A DNA stretch of 64,000 nucleotides. Origin: an uncultured Roseburia sp. (lineage in GTDB: Bacteria > Bacillota_A > Clostridia > Lachnospirales > Lachnospiraceae). The stretch is taken from NCBI GenBank assembly GCA_900557275.1, contig USRX01000008.1:14914-78913 (forward strand). Reading direction: 5' to 3'. Positions 1 to 8,519 of this stretch are shown here, in pieces. The position numbers were made by a program, and so were the translations under genes. Position 1 is the first letter of the stretch. Each line of letters starts with the position of its first letter. Below the pieces are notes generated by a model. That model was not told where the DNA came from. It saw only the letters and a program-made list of their open reading frames with translations, and did no database searches.

Positions 1-1755
1 TTGGAGACCGGCTATTCCAGCCAGGAAGATACATGGGAAGTAATCATTAAATTTTCCGGGGAATTTCAGGAACTGCTGCAGAAATTCCCCCAGATCAGAG
101 GTCAGGAACTGCTGTATCAGTATGCACTTCTGATCGTGCCGGAGTCGATGGTAGACATTGTGGCAGCAGATAAGCAGGTGGCATACATGGAGAAGCCGAA
201 GAGGTTATTTTTTGCCGAACGGAATGTTTTCTGTAATCTGACGAAAGATAGTGACCAGATAAAAAACAGATTTGTAAATCGAGTAGAAGAGAATATGGTT
301 CTGTCATCCACTCAGTTTTCTGATGACACCGGCAAAGGTGTAATCATTGCCATTATTGATTCAGGTATCGACTATGCGCATCCGGATTTTTGCAATTCAG
401 ATGGAAGTACAAGGATTCTGGAACTGTGGGATCAGACCTTGAACCGGGTGTATACGCAGGTGGAGATTAATGCAGCATTACAGGCTCCAACGGAGCAGCA
501 GCGGTATGAACTTGTGCCAAGCCGGGATATTTCCGGCCATGGAACCCATGTGACCGGGATTGCAGCCGGAAATGGCAGGGCTTCCGGGGGGAGGTATGTG
601 GGTGTGGCGCCGGAGAGTTCCCTGCTGATCGTGAAGCTTGGTGTGGCAAAGACCAATGGTTTTCCCAGAACGACGGAGCTTATGGCAGCGGTGGATTATG
701 TTCTTCGCAGGGCAGAACAGTATCAGATGCCCGTGGCGGTCAATCTGAGTTTTGGAAATAATTATGGCGGACATGATGGAAGGTCATTGCTGGAAACTTA
801 CCTGAATGAGGTGTCCTCTTACTGGAAAAATGTGATCGTTGCAGGGACCGGCAATGAGGGGACATCCAGAATTCATACGTCGGGGCGATTTCCTATGCAA
901 AATGAGACATCTGTTTTCCTGAAACAGAAGGGAACAACGTCAACAGCGTCAGAAGTAAAATCAGAAGCGATTCCTGCTACAATAAACAATACAGTACCGC
1001 AGGATATCCAACTGGCTGTAGGTGCTTATGAAACCGGCTTCAGCCTGCAGATCTGGAAGTCTTATGCGGATGATATGCGGGTTACGGTCATACATCCCAA
1101 TGGGATCAGCAGCAGCGAGATCCGTCTGGAACAGGGGATACAGCGGATCTATCTGGAGGGTACGGAGCTGCTGGTGTATTACGGAACGCCGCTTCCCTAT
1201 ACGGTCAGTCAGGAAGTGTTTCTGGATTTTATTCCATCCGGAGCGTATGTGGATAGTGGCGTGTGGATCATTCGGCTGACTCCCGGCAGGATCGTGGAAG
1301 GAAGTTATGATATGTGGCTGCCCTGGCAGGGTGGACTGAGTGAGGGAACCGGTTTTTTATATCCTACGGAAGAAACAACACTGACGATACCGTCTACCGC
1401 AGATAAAGTGATCTCTGTGGCGGCATATGATTCCAGATATCAGACGCTGGCAGATTTTTCCGGCCGGGGCTACACGCGCAATCGCACGGAGATCAAGCCG
1501 GATGTGGCAGCGCCGGGCGTGGATATTATTGCCGCAGCACCGGGGGGCGGATACGATACTCGAACCGGAACTTCTATGGCAGCCCCATATGTGACCGGGC
1601 TTGCAGCAAGGAAGATGCAGCGGGGCATCGTGCAGGGAGAAGATCCCTATTTGTATGGAGAGAAGATCAAAGCGCAGTTTCATCGGGAAGCCCGGCCGCT
1701 GGATGTGCGGCGGGAGTATCCGAATCCGGAGCTGGGGTGGGGGATTCTTGAATGA
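1..1755 (+). CDS. S8 (subtilisin-like) serine peptidase, possibly 5'-truncated
   Basis: Subtilase of the type common in Lachnospiraceae. The catalytic triad is complete: Asp120 in AIIDSGIDYAHPDF, His180 in DISGHGTHVTG and Ser525 in GTSMAAPYVTG. A domain of roughly 230 residues separates the His and Ser blocks, as in CspB-like clostridial subtilases that carry a jelly-roll insert. No signal peptide is visible, which fits the Csp-like group, whose members act inside the cell or in spores. The frame is open to the first base of the window and codon 1 is TTG with no upstream sequence visible, so the true start may lie outside. The roughly 100 residues before the Asp motif look like a prodomain. 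The natural substrate is unknown. The family call is firm; the role is not. Confidence 0.9.
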   Translation: METGYSSQEDTWEVIIKFSGEFQELLQKFPQIRGQELLYQYALLIVPESMVDIVAADKQVAYMEKPKRLFFAERNVFCNLTKDSDQIKNRFVNRVEENMVLSSTQFSDDTGKGVIIAIIDSGIDYAHPDFCNSDGSTRILELWDQTLNRVYTQVEINAALQAPTEQQRYELVPSRDISGHGTHVTGIAAGNGRASGGRYVGVAPESSLLIVKLGVAKTNGFPRTTELMAAVDYVLRRAEQYQMPVAVNLSFGNNYGGHDGRSLLETYLNEVSSYWKNVIVAGTGNEGTSRIHTSGRFPMQNETSVFLKQKGTTSTASEVKSEAIPATINNTVPQDIQLAVGAYETGFSLQIWKSYADDMRVTVIHPNGISSSEIRLEQGIQRIYLEGTELLVYYGTPLPYTVSQEVFLDFIPSGAYVDSGVWIIRLTPGRIVEGSYDMWLPWQGGLSEGTGFLYPTEETTLTIPSTADKVISVAAYDSRYQTLADFSGRGYTRNRTEIKPDVAAPGVDIIAAAPGGGYDTRTGTSMAAPYVTGLAARKMQRGIVQGEDPYLYGEKIKAQFHREARPLDVRREYPNPELGWGILE

Positions 1756-1870
1756 ACATGATCTGACAATGATTTCCCGTGCATAAAAAGAGAGGGATGA
1801 TAAGGACATCAGGGTAAAAATAAGATTTGGATCCGGTTGTTTATGATTAAGAAAAGATGGTAGAATAAGC

Positions 1871-1899
1871 TTGATTTTAAAGAGGGGTTTTTTTATAAT
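1871..1899 (+). promoter_or_regulatory. Promoter for the MBL-fold gene
   Basis: TTGATT at 1871-1876 and a consensus TATAAT at 1894-1899 are separated by 17 bp. It lies about 50 bp before the MBL-fold start codon, so the gene has its own short leader. Confidence 0.6.
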
Positions 1900-1951
1900 A
1901 CAGATGTTACAAGACCTGTGTGAACTTTATGAAAGGATATAACTTTAACAT

Positions 1952-2686
1952 ATGAAAGTAACATACCTGGGACACAGCGGATTTTTATTGGAAACAGACG
2001 CAGCATATTTTATGTTTGATTATTATACAGGAAAGATCCCGGAATTAAATAAGGAGAAGCCATTGCTTATATTCTCCAGCCACAGACATCCGGATCACTA
2101 CAATCGGGAGATCTGGAAGTTCAGAAAACAATATCCGAAGGTGCAGTATATTTTATCAAAGGATATTAATTTTTCACAGAAAGCAGTTACAAAGCTGGGA
2201 CTGACAGAAGAGGAGGCTTCCAAAGTGATCCGCCTTGCGGGCAATGCTGATCGGACGTTGAAGCTTGCAAACGGACATTCTGTGAGGGTCGAGACTTTCC
2301 GGTCTACAGATGAAGGCGTGGCTTTTTATCTGACTATCGACAAAAAAACAACGGTATTTCATGCGGGTGATCTGCATCTGTGGCTCTGGGAAGAAGAGGG
2401 CAGCGGTTACATGAAGCAGATGGAGAAGAATTTCTATCAGTTTACGCAGAAGTTAAAAGGCCGTCATACAGATATCGCATTTCTGCTTCTTGATCCGAGA
2501 CTGGAAAATCATACGTTCGATGGCATGGATGCTTATATCGAGATGCTGCATCCGTCTGTCGTATTCCCCATGCACATGTGGGATAAATATTACTGGATCG
2601 ACCGGTATCTGAAAGCGCGGCCGGAGATCAAGAGATCCGGTATCATGAAAAAGACGGAGGCGCCGGGGCAGTCGTTTCATATATAG
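1952..2686 (+). CDS. MBL-fold metallo-hydrolase
   Basis: Beta-lactamase-fold hydrolase of 244 residues, a normal length for small UlaG/YtkL-like members. The metal-binding HxHxDH motif is present as H44-R-H46-P-D48-H49, and further metal-ligand candidates follow in AGDLHLW (about residue 138) and in PMHMWD near the C terminus. No signal peptide or membrane segment is seen, so it is probably cytosolic. It has its own promoter just upstream and is followed by two copies of the dispersed repeat. The substrate cannot be told from sequence; related proteins hydrolyse phosphodiesters or lactones. Confidence 0.85.
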   Translation: MKVTYLGHSGFLLETDAAYFMFDYYTGKIPELNKEKPLLIFSSHRHPDHYNREIWKFRKQYPKVQYILSKDINFSQKAVTKLGLTEEEASKVIRLAGNADRTLKLANGHSVRVETFRSTDEGVAFYLTIDKKTTVFHAGDLHLWLWEEEGSGYMKQMEKNFYQFTQKLKGRHTDIAFLLLDPRLENHTFDGMDAYIEMLHPSVVFPMHMWDKYYWIDRYLKARPEIKRSGIMKKTEAPGQSFHI

Positions 2687-2690
2687 GGAA

Positions 2691-2843
2691 TAATGAGTGC
2701 AAGAGAGCCAACATACTTGTATGATTGACGAATGGTGATCATGAACTGCGTTTGTTCATGTTATAACGAGTGCAAGGGAGTCAATATATGCACATGATTG
2801 ACGAACGGCGAATGTTGATCATCAATTGTTTTTGTTCATGTTA
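2691..2843 (+). repeat. Dispersed structured repeat, two diverged units
   Basis: Two degenerate units (about 2691-2761 and 2762-2843) match the 80-bp repeat at 27051-27310 and the single copy near 40930. Each keeps the core GATTGACGAA followed by an arm-loop-arm structure. In the first hairpin the arms change together compared with the other loci (CATAC/GTATG here, CATGC/GCATG at 27 kb), so pairing is preserved. The second unit ends in TGTTAGAAT, a weakened version of the TGATATAAT that ends the other copies. The block sits between the MBL gene and gloA, in the orientation of both. Confidence 0.85.
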
Positions 2844-2897
2844 GAATATGATATAAAGTAATAAGTATATAAAATAGATAACAAGGAGAATACCATA

Positions 2898-3266
2898 ATG
2901 AACTTTAAAATGATCCACGAAAATTACAACGTATACGACCTTCAGAAATCACTGGATTTCTACAAAGAAGCATTGGGACTGGAAGAGAAACGCAGAAAAG
3001 AAAGCACAGACGGTTCTTTTATCATCGTATATGTAGGAAATGATGAGACAGACTTTGAGCTGGAGCTGACCTGGATGCGTGACATGGATCGCCCGTATAA
3101 TCTGGGAGACTGTGAGTTCCATCTTGCATTTTCAGTTCCGGATTTTGAAGGAGCGCATGCAAAACACAAAGAAATGGGATGCATCTGTTTTGAAAATGAA
3201 GAGATGGGAATCTACTTTATCGAAGATCCGGATGGATACTGGCTGGAGATCCTTCCGGAGAAATAA
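2898..3266 (+). CDS. gloA: Lactoylglutathione lyase (glyoxalase I), VOC superfamily
   Basis: Small VOC metalloenzyme of 122 residues with two beta-alpha-beta-beta-beta modules. It would convert the hemithioacetal of methylglyoxal and a thiol into an S-lactoyl thiol, detoxifying methylglyoxal in the cytosol. Expected metal ligands are visible: His7, Glu56 in ELELTW, His75 in EFHLAF and Glu117 in YWLEILP, the pattern of bacterial Ni/Co-type GloA. A clear ribosome site (AAGGAG) precedes the ATG. The dispersed repeat lies directly upstream and may supply its promoter. The gene ends at a strong bidirectional terminator shared with the convergent LysR gene. Confidence 0.9.
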   Translation: MNFKMIHENYNVYDLQKSLDFYKEALGLEEKRRKESTDGSFIIVYVGNDETDFELELTWMRDMDRPYNLGDCEFHLAFSVPDFEGAHAKHKEMGCICFENEEMGIYFIEDPDGYWLEILPEK

Positions 3267-3276
3267 AGAGAAAGAC

Positions 3277-3334
3277 AAAAATAGAGTACCTATATTTTTG
3301 CTGAATAGCAATAAATATGGGTACTCTATTTTTT
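3277..3334. terminator. Bidirectional intrinsic terminator between gloA and lysR
   Basis: A near-perfect inverted repeat of about 20 bp (AAATAGAGTACC pairing with GGTACTCTATTT, extended by A/T pairs) lies between the convergent genes, with A-rich and T-rich flanks that allow termination on both strands. Confidence 0.85.
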
Positions 3335-3344
3335 ACAGGATGAT

Positions 3345-4250
3345 TTATGACACCGTATTTTCCGGTTCTGCTGTCAACAGACTGGTAAACAGAGGAATGA
3401 CCGGATTAAAATTGTCACGTTTCCACACAGCTACAAGGATCAGTGGATCGCTCTTGTAGATCGGGAAGGAGCGGACGGATACATTTGTGGAGGAGATACA
3501 GTTATCATCCAGCACAGAAAATCCCAGCCCGGATTCTACCATGAGGAGCAGGTTCTGTGTACTGGTGGCATAATGGATCTGTTCCGGAATAAATCCGTGA
3601 ATCTCACAGAGCTGTACGATATGGTCATAAGCCCCTTGGGAGATCTCCGGTTTGATTGCGATCATCGGTTCATTTTTCAGTTCTTCCAGATGGATGTAAT
3701 CCTTTTTCGCCAGCGGATGAGAGGTGGAAATGACACATTTCGGACTGGATTGGAAGAACGGCTGGTAGATGACTTCAGTGTCAGGATATTCCAGCAGATC
3801 AAAGTCCATGGTCAGTGCGATATCGATTTCCCCTTTCAGCAGAGCATTCCGCAGTTCTTTAAATGTTCCGCGGATCAGCTGCAACTGGATGTTCGGGTGA
3901 TGATCCCGCAGAGTATTCAGCGCGTAGGGAAGAAAATTCTCTGAAAGCTGCGATTCGATCACGCCGAGACTGATGGAGCCTTCCTGCCCGAGGCCGGCTT
4001 TTTTTGCTTTTTCAATGGCATTTCGTCCCTGATCCAGTAAAACAGAAAGTTCCTGATAGAGAACAGCGCCCCCCGGAGTCAGCCGTACATATTTTTTCGT
4101 GCGGGAAAAAAGCTGGATGCCAAGCTCTGTTTCAAGGTTTGATATATTTCTGCTCAGAGAAGACTGCGCAATAAACAGATGATTGGCAGCCTCTGTAAAA
4201 TTCAGATATTTTGCTACATTCAGAAAACATTCAATCTGAAAAATCGTCAC
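3345..4250 (-). CDS. LysR-family transcriptional regulator
   Basis: Typical LTTR of 301 residues: N-terminal winged HTH (about residues 1-60, with FTEAANHLFIAQSSLSRNI) and a C-terminal periplasmic-binding-like effector domain. The frame can be read from a TTG at 4265, but that TTG is part of a GGAGGAG ribosome site placed for a GTG at 4250. I therefore take GTG as the start (MTIFQIECFL). It diverges from the class II aldolase gene across a 334-bp region, the usual arrangement for an LTTR and its target. The inducer is unknown. Confidence 0.9.
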   Translation of the reverse strand: MTIFQIECFLNVAKYLNFTEAANHLFIAQSSLSRNISNLETELGIQLFSRTKKYVRLTPGGAVLYQELSVLLDQGRNAIEKAKKAGLGQEGSISLGVIESQLSENFLPYALNTLRDHHPNIQLQLIRGTFKELRNALLKGEIDIALTMDFDLLEYPDTEVIYQPFFQSSPKCVISTSHPLAKKDYIHLEELKNEPMIAIKPEISQGAYDHIVQLCEIHGFIPEQIHYATSTQNLLLMVESGLGFSVLDDNCISSTNVSVRSFPIYKSDPLILVAVWKRDNFNPVIPLFTSLLTAEPENTVS

Positions 4251-4584
4251 AATACTCTCCTCCAAATATAAAATGCACTTTCGGGTCTTCTTTTTCTACA
4301 TCATATATACTGTGAAAAGAGAAATCTTATATGAAAATTGATTTCAGAAATACTCATTTAGAAGATTCCGAGAGTACATGATAAATTATTTGCTATATAT
4401 TTTAGCATAATCTTATTTTTTATTCCAGTCAAAACAACAAACATAAAACGTTACAAAACGATAGGCTGCAAATATTATCGGTCCTATTCTATTCAAATAT
4501 GTTTGCAGTTTTCAAAAATATGTTTTTCTGTTATACTTTTATCAGTCTGGAATAAAGGATATCAGACAGAAAAGGAGAAAGAAC
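4251..4584. other. Divergent intergenic region, lysR / class II aldolase
   Basis: AT-rich 334-bp gap holding the control regions of both genes. Apart from the aldolase promoter near 4509-4537 I see no gene or RNA structure. The AAATATGTTT words repeated just upstream of that promoter (around 4495-4525) could be regulator half-sites. Confidence 0.5.
4509..4537 (+). promoter_or_regulatory. Candidate promoter for class II aldolase
   Basis: TGT-TATACT extended -10 at 4532-4537 with a weak -35 (TTTTCA, 4509-4514) 17 bp upstream. The weak -35 is compatible with an activator such as the divergent LysR protein. Confidence 0.45.
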
Positions 4585-5295
4585 ATGAGTTTAAGTTATA
4601 TGGACATCCGGGAGCAGATCTGTGATGTATGTTATAAAATGTGGCAGCGTGGCATCGTTGCGGCAAACGATGGAAACGTATCTGTAAAGCTGGAGGATGG
4701 AAGCGTCTTATGCACGCCGACCGGTATCAGCAAGAGTCTGATCAAACCGGAGATGCTGGTGCGTACTGATATGGAAGGAAATGTGTTGGAAGCGGCAGAA
4801 GGGTATCGCCCGTCTTCTGAGATGAAGATGCATTATCGTTGTTATACAGAGCGGGAAGATGTTGGCGCCGTTGTACATGCGCATCCGCCGGTAGCGACCA
4901 CATTTGCGGCAGCCAATATCGCACTGGATGATTATTGCGTAATGGAAAATATCGTAAATACCGGAGCGGTTCCGGTCGTTCCGTTTGCAACACCGTCTAC
5001 TGATGAAGTGCCGGAGGCAGTTGCTCCGTATCTGGAAAATCATGATGCCATGCTTCTGGCAAACCATGGAGCACTGACGGTAGGACCGAATCTGACAGCG
5101 GCTTATTATAAGATGGAATCCGTAGAGCAGTATGCCAAGACTTCCCTGTATCTGAAGATTCTCGGCGTTTCCAAAGATATGGAACCAAAGGATATCGATA
5201 CGCTGATCGGTCTGCGGGAGAGATATCACATTACCGGTCGTCATCCGGGATATGTAAAATACAATCAGCTGGAGAAAGTTGAAGACAGACGATAA
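4585..5295 (+). CDS. Class II aldolase (L-fuculose-1-phosphate aldolase-like)
   Basis: Zn-dependent class II aldolase/adducin-family protein, 236 residues. The zinc ligands His98 and His100 (VVHAHPP) and His161 (LANHGAL) are present, as is the catalytic Glu79 in PSSEMKMH. The family includes FucA, RhaD, AraD and the methylthioribulose-phosphate-type aldolases, which cleave phosphorylated ketoses to dihydroxyacetone phosphate plus an aldehyde (or epimerise them in AraD). No kinase or isomerase for a defined sugar lies next to it, so the substrate cannot be assigned. LysR genes flank it on both sides, one divergent and one co-directional. Start ATG has AAGGAG upstream. Confidence 0.85.
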   Translation: MSLSYMDIREQICDVCYKMWQRGIVAANDGNVSVKLEDGSVLCTPTGISKSLIKPEMLVRTDMEGNVLEAAEGYRPSSEMKMHYRCYTEREDVGAVVHAHPPVATTFAAANIALDDYCVMENIVNTGAVPVVPFATPSTDEVPEAVAPYLENHDAMLLANHGALTVGPNLTAAYYKMESVEQYAKTSLYLKILGVSKDMEPKDIDTLIGLRERYHITGRHPGYVKYNQLEKVEDRR

Positions 5296-5506
5296 CAGTA
5301 TATAAAGGAATTGATAATCGTATTAAATATGGAAAGTAGCGGATGTTTTATCATGTTGGAATGATGGAAAGAAAATTTTCAACGACGATTTGAAGTGACA
5401 TGTTCCATCATATACGTTCAGATTTTTGAGATGAAGATTTTGAATGCATATGAATTGAAATGAAAAAGGAACTAAAATATCACTATAGAAGAAAAGAAGG
5501 AATGAA

Positions 5507-6391
5507 ATGAACACCAGACAGATTGAATATTTTCTGGCAGTAGCAGATGAATTGAATTTTACGAGAGCGGCGGAAAAGCTATATGTGTCACAGACGGCCG
5601 TTACCCAGCAGATCAAGACGCTGGAGGAACAGCTTGGCGTCAGATTGTTTGAACGGACAAAGAAAAAGGTTATGCTGACTCCTGCGGGAGAGGTATTCCG
5701 TGGAGAGAGCCAGGAGCTTTTACATCATATCGATGCGATCACAGAAAAAGTAAAGATGACTTCTGCCGGATTCTCAGGTGTATTGAGTGTGGGATTCGTT
5801 ATGGGTATGGGTAATACCACCTTGCCGGACAAAATCCGTGTGATCAATGAACATTATCCGAATATCCGGTTAAATTTCCGTTGTCAGGAACCATCAGCAT
5901 TGCTGAAATCCCTGAAAAACGGAGAACATGATCTGGTATTCATGCCAGTGTTCGATGAACATTATCTGGAGGGGCTGCGCTATAAAGTATACGACAGATA
6001 TTCCATGGTGGTGTTGCTGCCAAACAGACATATTCTTGCCGGCCGTGAGTCACTGACCCGTTATGATCTGCGAAATGAGAATCTGATTCTCTGTTGTTCT
6101 GAGGATGGCAGACTGGGAGAGGAACGGCGGATGCTGGCACCATTTGAAGCAGCAGGAATCCGCCCAAATGTAGTGGCGAAGATCGAGGATGCAGAGTCAC
6201 TGCTGTTTATGCTGTCTGCCAATATGGGCGTTACAATCTTACCGTCGTATCTTTTCGACCCTTTCCTGCATCATGGAAAATTGCGTGCGGTACCGTTGGT
6301 GCCACAGGAAGATTTTATTGATGTGGCTGCGGTGTGGACGCCGGATGACCAGAACCCTTCACTGGCGAAGATACTGCCATTGTTGAATTAG
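5507..6391 (+). CDS. LysR-family transcriptional regulator
   Basis: 294-residue LTTR with an N-terminal HTH (FTRAAEKLYVSQTAVTQQI) and a substrate-binding-like C-terminal domain. It lies 211 bp downstream of the class II aldolase on the same strand and ends before a long hairpin at 6471-6504. It is not closely similar to the divergent LysR at 3345-4250 outside the HTH. Targets may include the adjacent aldolase or itself; nothing in the sequence decides. Confidence 0.9.
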   Translation: MNTRQIEYFLAVADELNFTRAAEKLYVSQTAVTQQIKTLEEQLGVRLFERTKKKVMLTPAGEVFRGESQELLHHIDAITEKVKMTSAGFSGVLSVGFVMGMGNTTLPDKIRVINEHYPNIRLNFRCQEPSALLKSLKNGEHDLVFMPVFDEHYLEGLRYKVYDRYSMVVLLPNRHILAGRESLTRYDLRNENLILCCSEDGRLGEERRMLAPFEAAGIRPNVVAKIEDAESLLFMLSANMGVTILPSYLFDPFLHHGKLRAVPLVPQEDFIDVAAVWTPDDQNPSLAKILPLLN

Positions 6392-6470
6392 ACAGGATAG
6401 AAAAACCATATAAAAAAAGATGGTCTTTGTTTTTGAGTGGAAACAAAGATTGGAATATCAGAAATAACGT

Positions 6471-6504
6471 AAGAGAGGCATCGGATTGTTCCGATGCCTC
6501 TCTT
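6471..6504. terminator. Strong hairpin after lysR, terminator candidate
   Basis: Perfect 15-bp stem (AGAGAGGCATCGGA arms, TTGT loop). It lacks a good T-run on the plus strand, so it may end transcripts poorly, or may instead terminate a minus-strand RNA. Confidence 0.6.
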
Positions 6505-6856
6505 AGAAGGGTTAAGGTTTTTTTAAGGGGGTTATTAAGGTTAGGTAAATTACTTTTATTAGGGGGTCCTGCGATGTAAGGATTGCACATCACAGAAGGT
6601 TTTTCGTAATTTAGGTTTCCTTGGAAATTGTTCTTTCTCAAGGACATGCTTATCATAACCCATGTTTTAGAGAAAGAGAAATGAAAAAATAAGTCTCAAT
6701 AATAAGAAAAAGTTATTAGTTAAGATTTCCTTTAGAAATGAATGGCAAAAATAATGCAAGAATTACAGAAAAAATCCGGATACATAAAATTTTTTGTTCG
6801 TTTTGACTGGAAATGTGAAGAAGAAATAAAATAAAAAATTTGAAAAAACTGTTGCG

Positions 6857-6885
6857 TTGACGCAGGAAATGCAAGATGATACACT
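6857..6885 (+). promoter_or_regulatory. Promoter of the cobU-cobS module
   Basis: TTGACG (6857-6862), 17-bp spacer, TGA-TACACT extended -10 (6880-6885). It predicts a leader of about 165 nt before cobU. Confidence 0.65.
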
Positions 6886-7056
6886 GTTAAAGATTGGTTT
6901 TCTATTTATATGTTGAAAAATTTTTGCCTGATTTTACTTTCAGGGATATAAAACGAAAAATATATGTTAAGACTTGTACTGCCGATGAAAGACGGTGGAA
7001 TATGGACTCATATGAAAAAAGAAAATTTGTATAGTTGAAAAGGAATTGAGAAACCA

Positions 7057-7638
7057 ATGTTGATCATGGTAACTGGGGGCAGCGGCAGTGGAAAGTCGGA
7101 ATTTGCGGAACGATGCTGCATGGAGCTTTGCCCAAGGGAAAAAATATATATTGCGACAATGCAGCCTTTTGGAAAAGAAGGGGCTGCGCGGATACAGCGA
7201 CATAAAAAATTGAGAGCGGGGAAGCATTTCCAGACGGTAGAATGTTATACAGACCTGGAGAAGCTTATTTTAAATGCTCAGACAACATTATTGGAATGCT
7301 TGTCGAATCTGACAGCAAATGAAATGTTTACCAATGGGCTGAATGAGAAGCAGACGGTGGAAAAGATCCTGTCAGGCATATGGCATCTGCAAAAGCAGAC
7401 GAAGCATCTTGTAGTCGTGACCAACGATGTATTTTGTGACGGGATTTCCTATGAACAGGAAACAGTGCAGTACATGAAAGCGCTGGGAGAGGCAAATGTG
7501 CAGCTTGCAGCGATGGCAGATATAGTTTGCGAGGTAGTGTGTGGGATTCCGCTCTTTTTAAAAGGCAATAAGATGGAATATTCTTTACTGACAGTAGGGG
7601 AAATGGATCATAACTATATTGCGGCGAACTGGAAATAA
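7057..7638 (+). CDS. cobU: Bifunctional adenosylcobinamide kinase / adenosylcobinamide-phosphate guanylyltransferase
   Basis: 193-residue CobU. A P-loop (GGSGSGKS, residues 7-14) binds nucleotide. The segment ATMQPFGKEGAARIQRHKK holds the His expected to carry the GMP intermediate, and LLECLSNLTAN matches the second conserved CobU motif. The C-terminal part ends in ADIVCEVVCGIPLFLKG as in the family. It phosphorylates adenosylcobinamide and then adds GMP, in the nucleotide-loop branch of cobalamin synthesis or salvage. It is followed immediately by cobS. No cobalamin riboswitch precedes it. Confidence 0.9.
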   Translation: MLIMVTGGSGSGKSEFAERCCMELCPREKIYIATMQPFGKEGAARIQRHKKLRAGKHFQTVECYTDLEKLILNAQTTLLECLSNLTANEMFTNGLNEKQTVEKILSGIWHLQKQTKHLVVVTNDVFCDGISYEQETVQYMKALGEANVQLAAMADIVCEVVCGIPLFLKGNKMEYSLLTVGEMDHNYIAANWK

Positions 7639-7672
7639 TAGTGACATTTCCCGAAGAAGGAGTTTTAGAAAG

Positions 7673-8446
7673 ATGAATCTTTTGAAAAATATTGCGGTGG
7701 CATTTTCTATGTATTCAAAGATACCTATGCCACAATTTGCATGGACAAAAGAAAATATGCGTTATGCACTCTGTTTTTTTCCACTGATAGGAGCGGCTGT
7801 GGGCGTGTGCGTATGGATCTGGGGACAGCTAAGTTTCAGACTGCCCTTTGGAAATCTGTTTGTGACGGGGGTATTTCTGTTAATCCCTGTGATCGTAACA
7901 GGTGGCATTCATCTGGATGGATTGCTGGATACGTCGGATGCTTTGAGTTCCTGGCAGCCGAGGGAGCGGCGACTGGAGATCTTAAGCGATTCCCATGCGG
8001 GAGCTTTCGCGATTATCGTATGCTGTTCTTATTTTATTGCGGCACTGGCAGTCTGGTCGGAGGTAACGACAGATTTGCTGTTAGTACTGGCTGGAGGATA
8101 TTGCCTCAGCCGTTCCCTCAGTGGATTTGGCATTGCCACATTTCCCTGTGCGAAAAGCAGTGGTCTGGCAGCAACTTTTGCGGACCAGGCGGATAAGAAA
8201 AAATGCAGAGTGATCCTGCTCTGTGAAGCTATCGCATCCAGTCTGTTTATGATAGGGATGCAGCCGTTATGCGGAATACTGGCGGTGGCAGCAGCATGGC
8301 TGACCATGCTTGGGTGCCGAAAGATGTGTATGAACAAATTTGGCGGCATTACAGGTGATACGCAGGGATTTTTCCTGCAGATCTGTGAGCTGCTGATGGC
8401 ATTTGCAGCCGTGATCGGAAGTAAGGTGTTTATAATCAATTATTAA
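7673..8446 (+). CDS. cobS: Adenosylcobinamide-GDP ribazoletransferase (cobalamin synthase)
   Basis: 257-residue polytopic membrane enzyme joining adenosylcobinamide-GDP and alpha-ribazole(-phosphate). Family motifs are visible: YSKIPMP near the N terminus, GGIHLDGLLDTSDAL around residues 74-88, and GGITGDTQGFFLQ near the C terminus, with several hydrophobic helices. The frame extends upstream to a TTG at 7619 overlapping cobU, but the ATG at 7673 follows AAGGAG and gives the standard N terminus (MNLLKNIAVAFSMYSKIPMP), so I use it. It is co-transcribed with cobU. cobT is not in the window. Confidence 0.93.
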   Translation: MNLLKNIAVAFSMYSKIPMPQFAWTKENMRYALCFFPLIGAAVGVCVWIWGQLSFRLPFGNLFVTGVFLLIPVIVTGGIHLDGLLDTSDALSSWQPRERRLEILSDSHAGAFAIIVCCSYFIAALAVWSEVTTDLLLVLAGGYCLSRSLSGFGIATFPCAKSSGLAATFADQADKKKCRVILLCEAIASSLFMIGMQPLCGILAVAAAWLTMLGCRKMCMNKFGGITGDTQGFFLQICELLMAFAAVIGSKVFIINY

Positions 8447-8519
8447 GAGAAAGACTAGTGAAGAAAATTCTGTATTTATAAAGACAGACGACAGGGGAAT
8501 AGAGGAGATACGGGAAGTA

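Larger units (their letters stand above)
6392..7056. other. 665-bp intergenic region with hairpin and G-rich tract
   Basis: Contains a 15-bp hairpin (6471-6504), then a striking tract at about 6508-6568 rich in GGTTAAGG, AAGGGGG and TTAGGGGG words (C-rich on the minus strand), then AT-rich DNA with the cob promoter at 6857-6885. No credible protein gene and no cobalamin riboswitch (no B12-box) is visible. The G-rich tract next to a terminator hairpin could be a small RNA gene on the minus strand. Confidence 0.4.

Noticed and set aside
6392..7056. Cobalamin riboswitch upstream of cobU
   Set aside because: No B12-box or conserved core could be found in the 665-bp region; only a promoter and unrelated hairpin.
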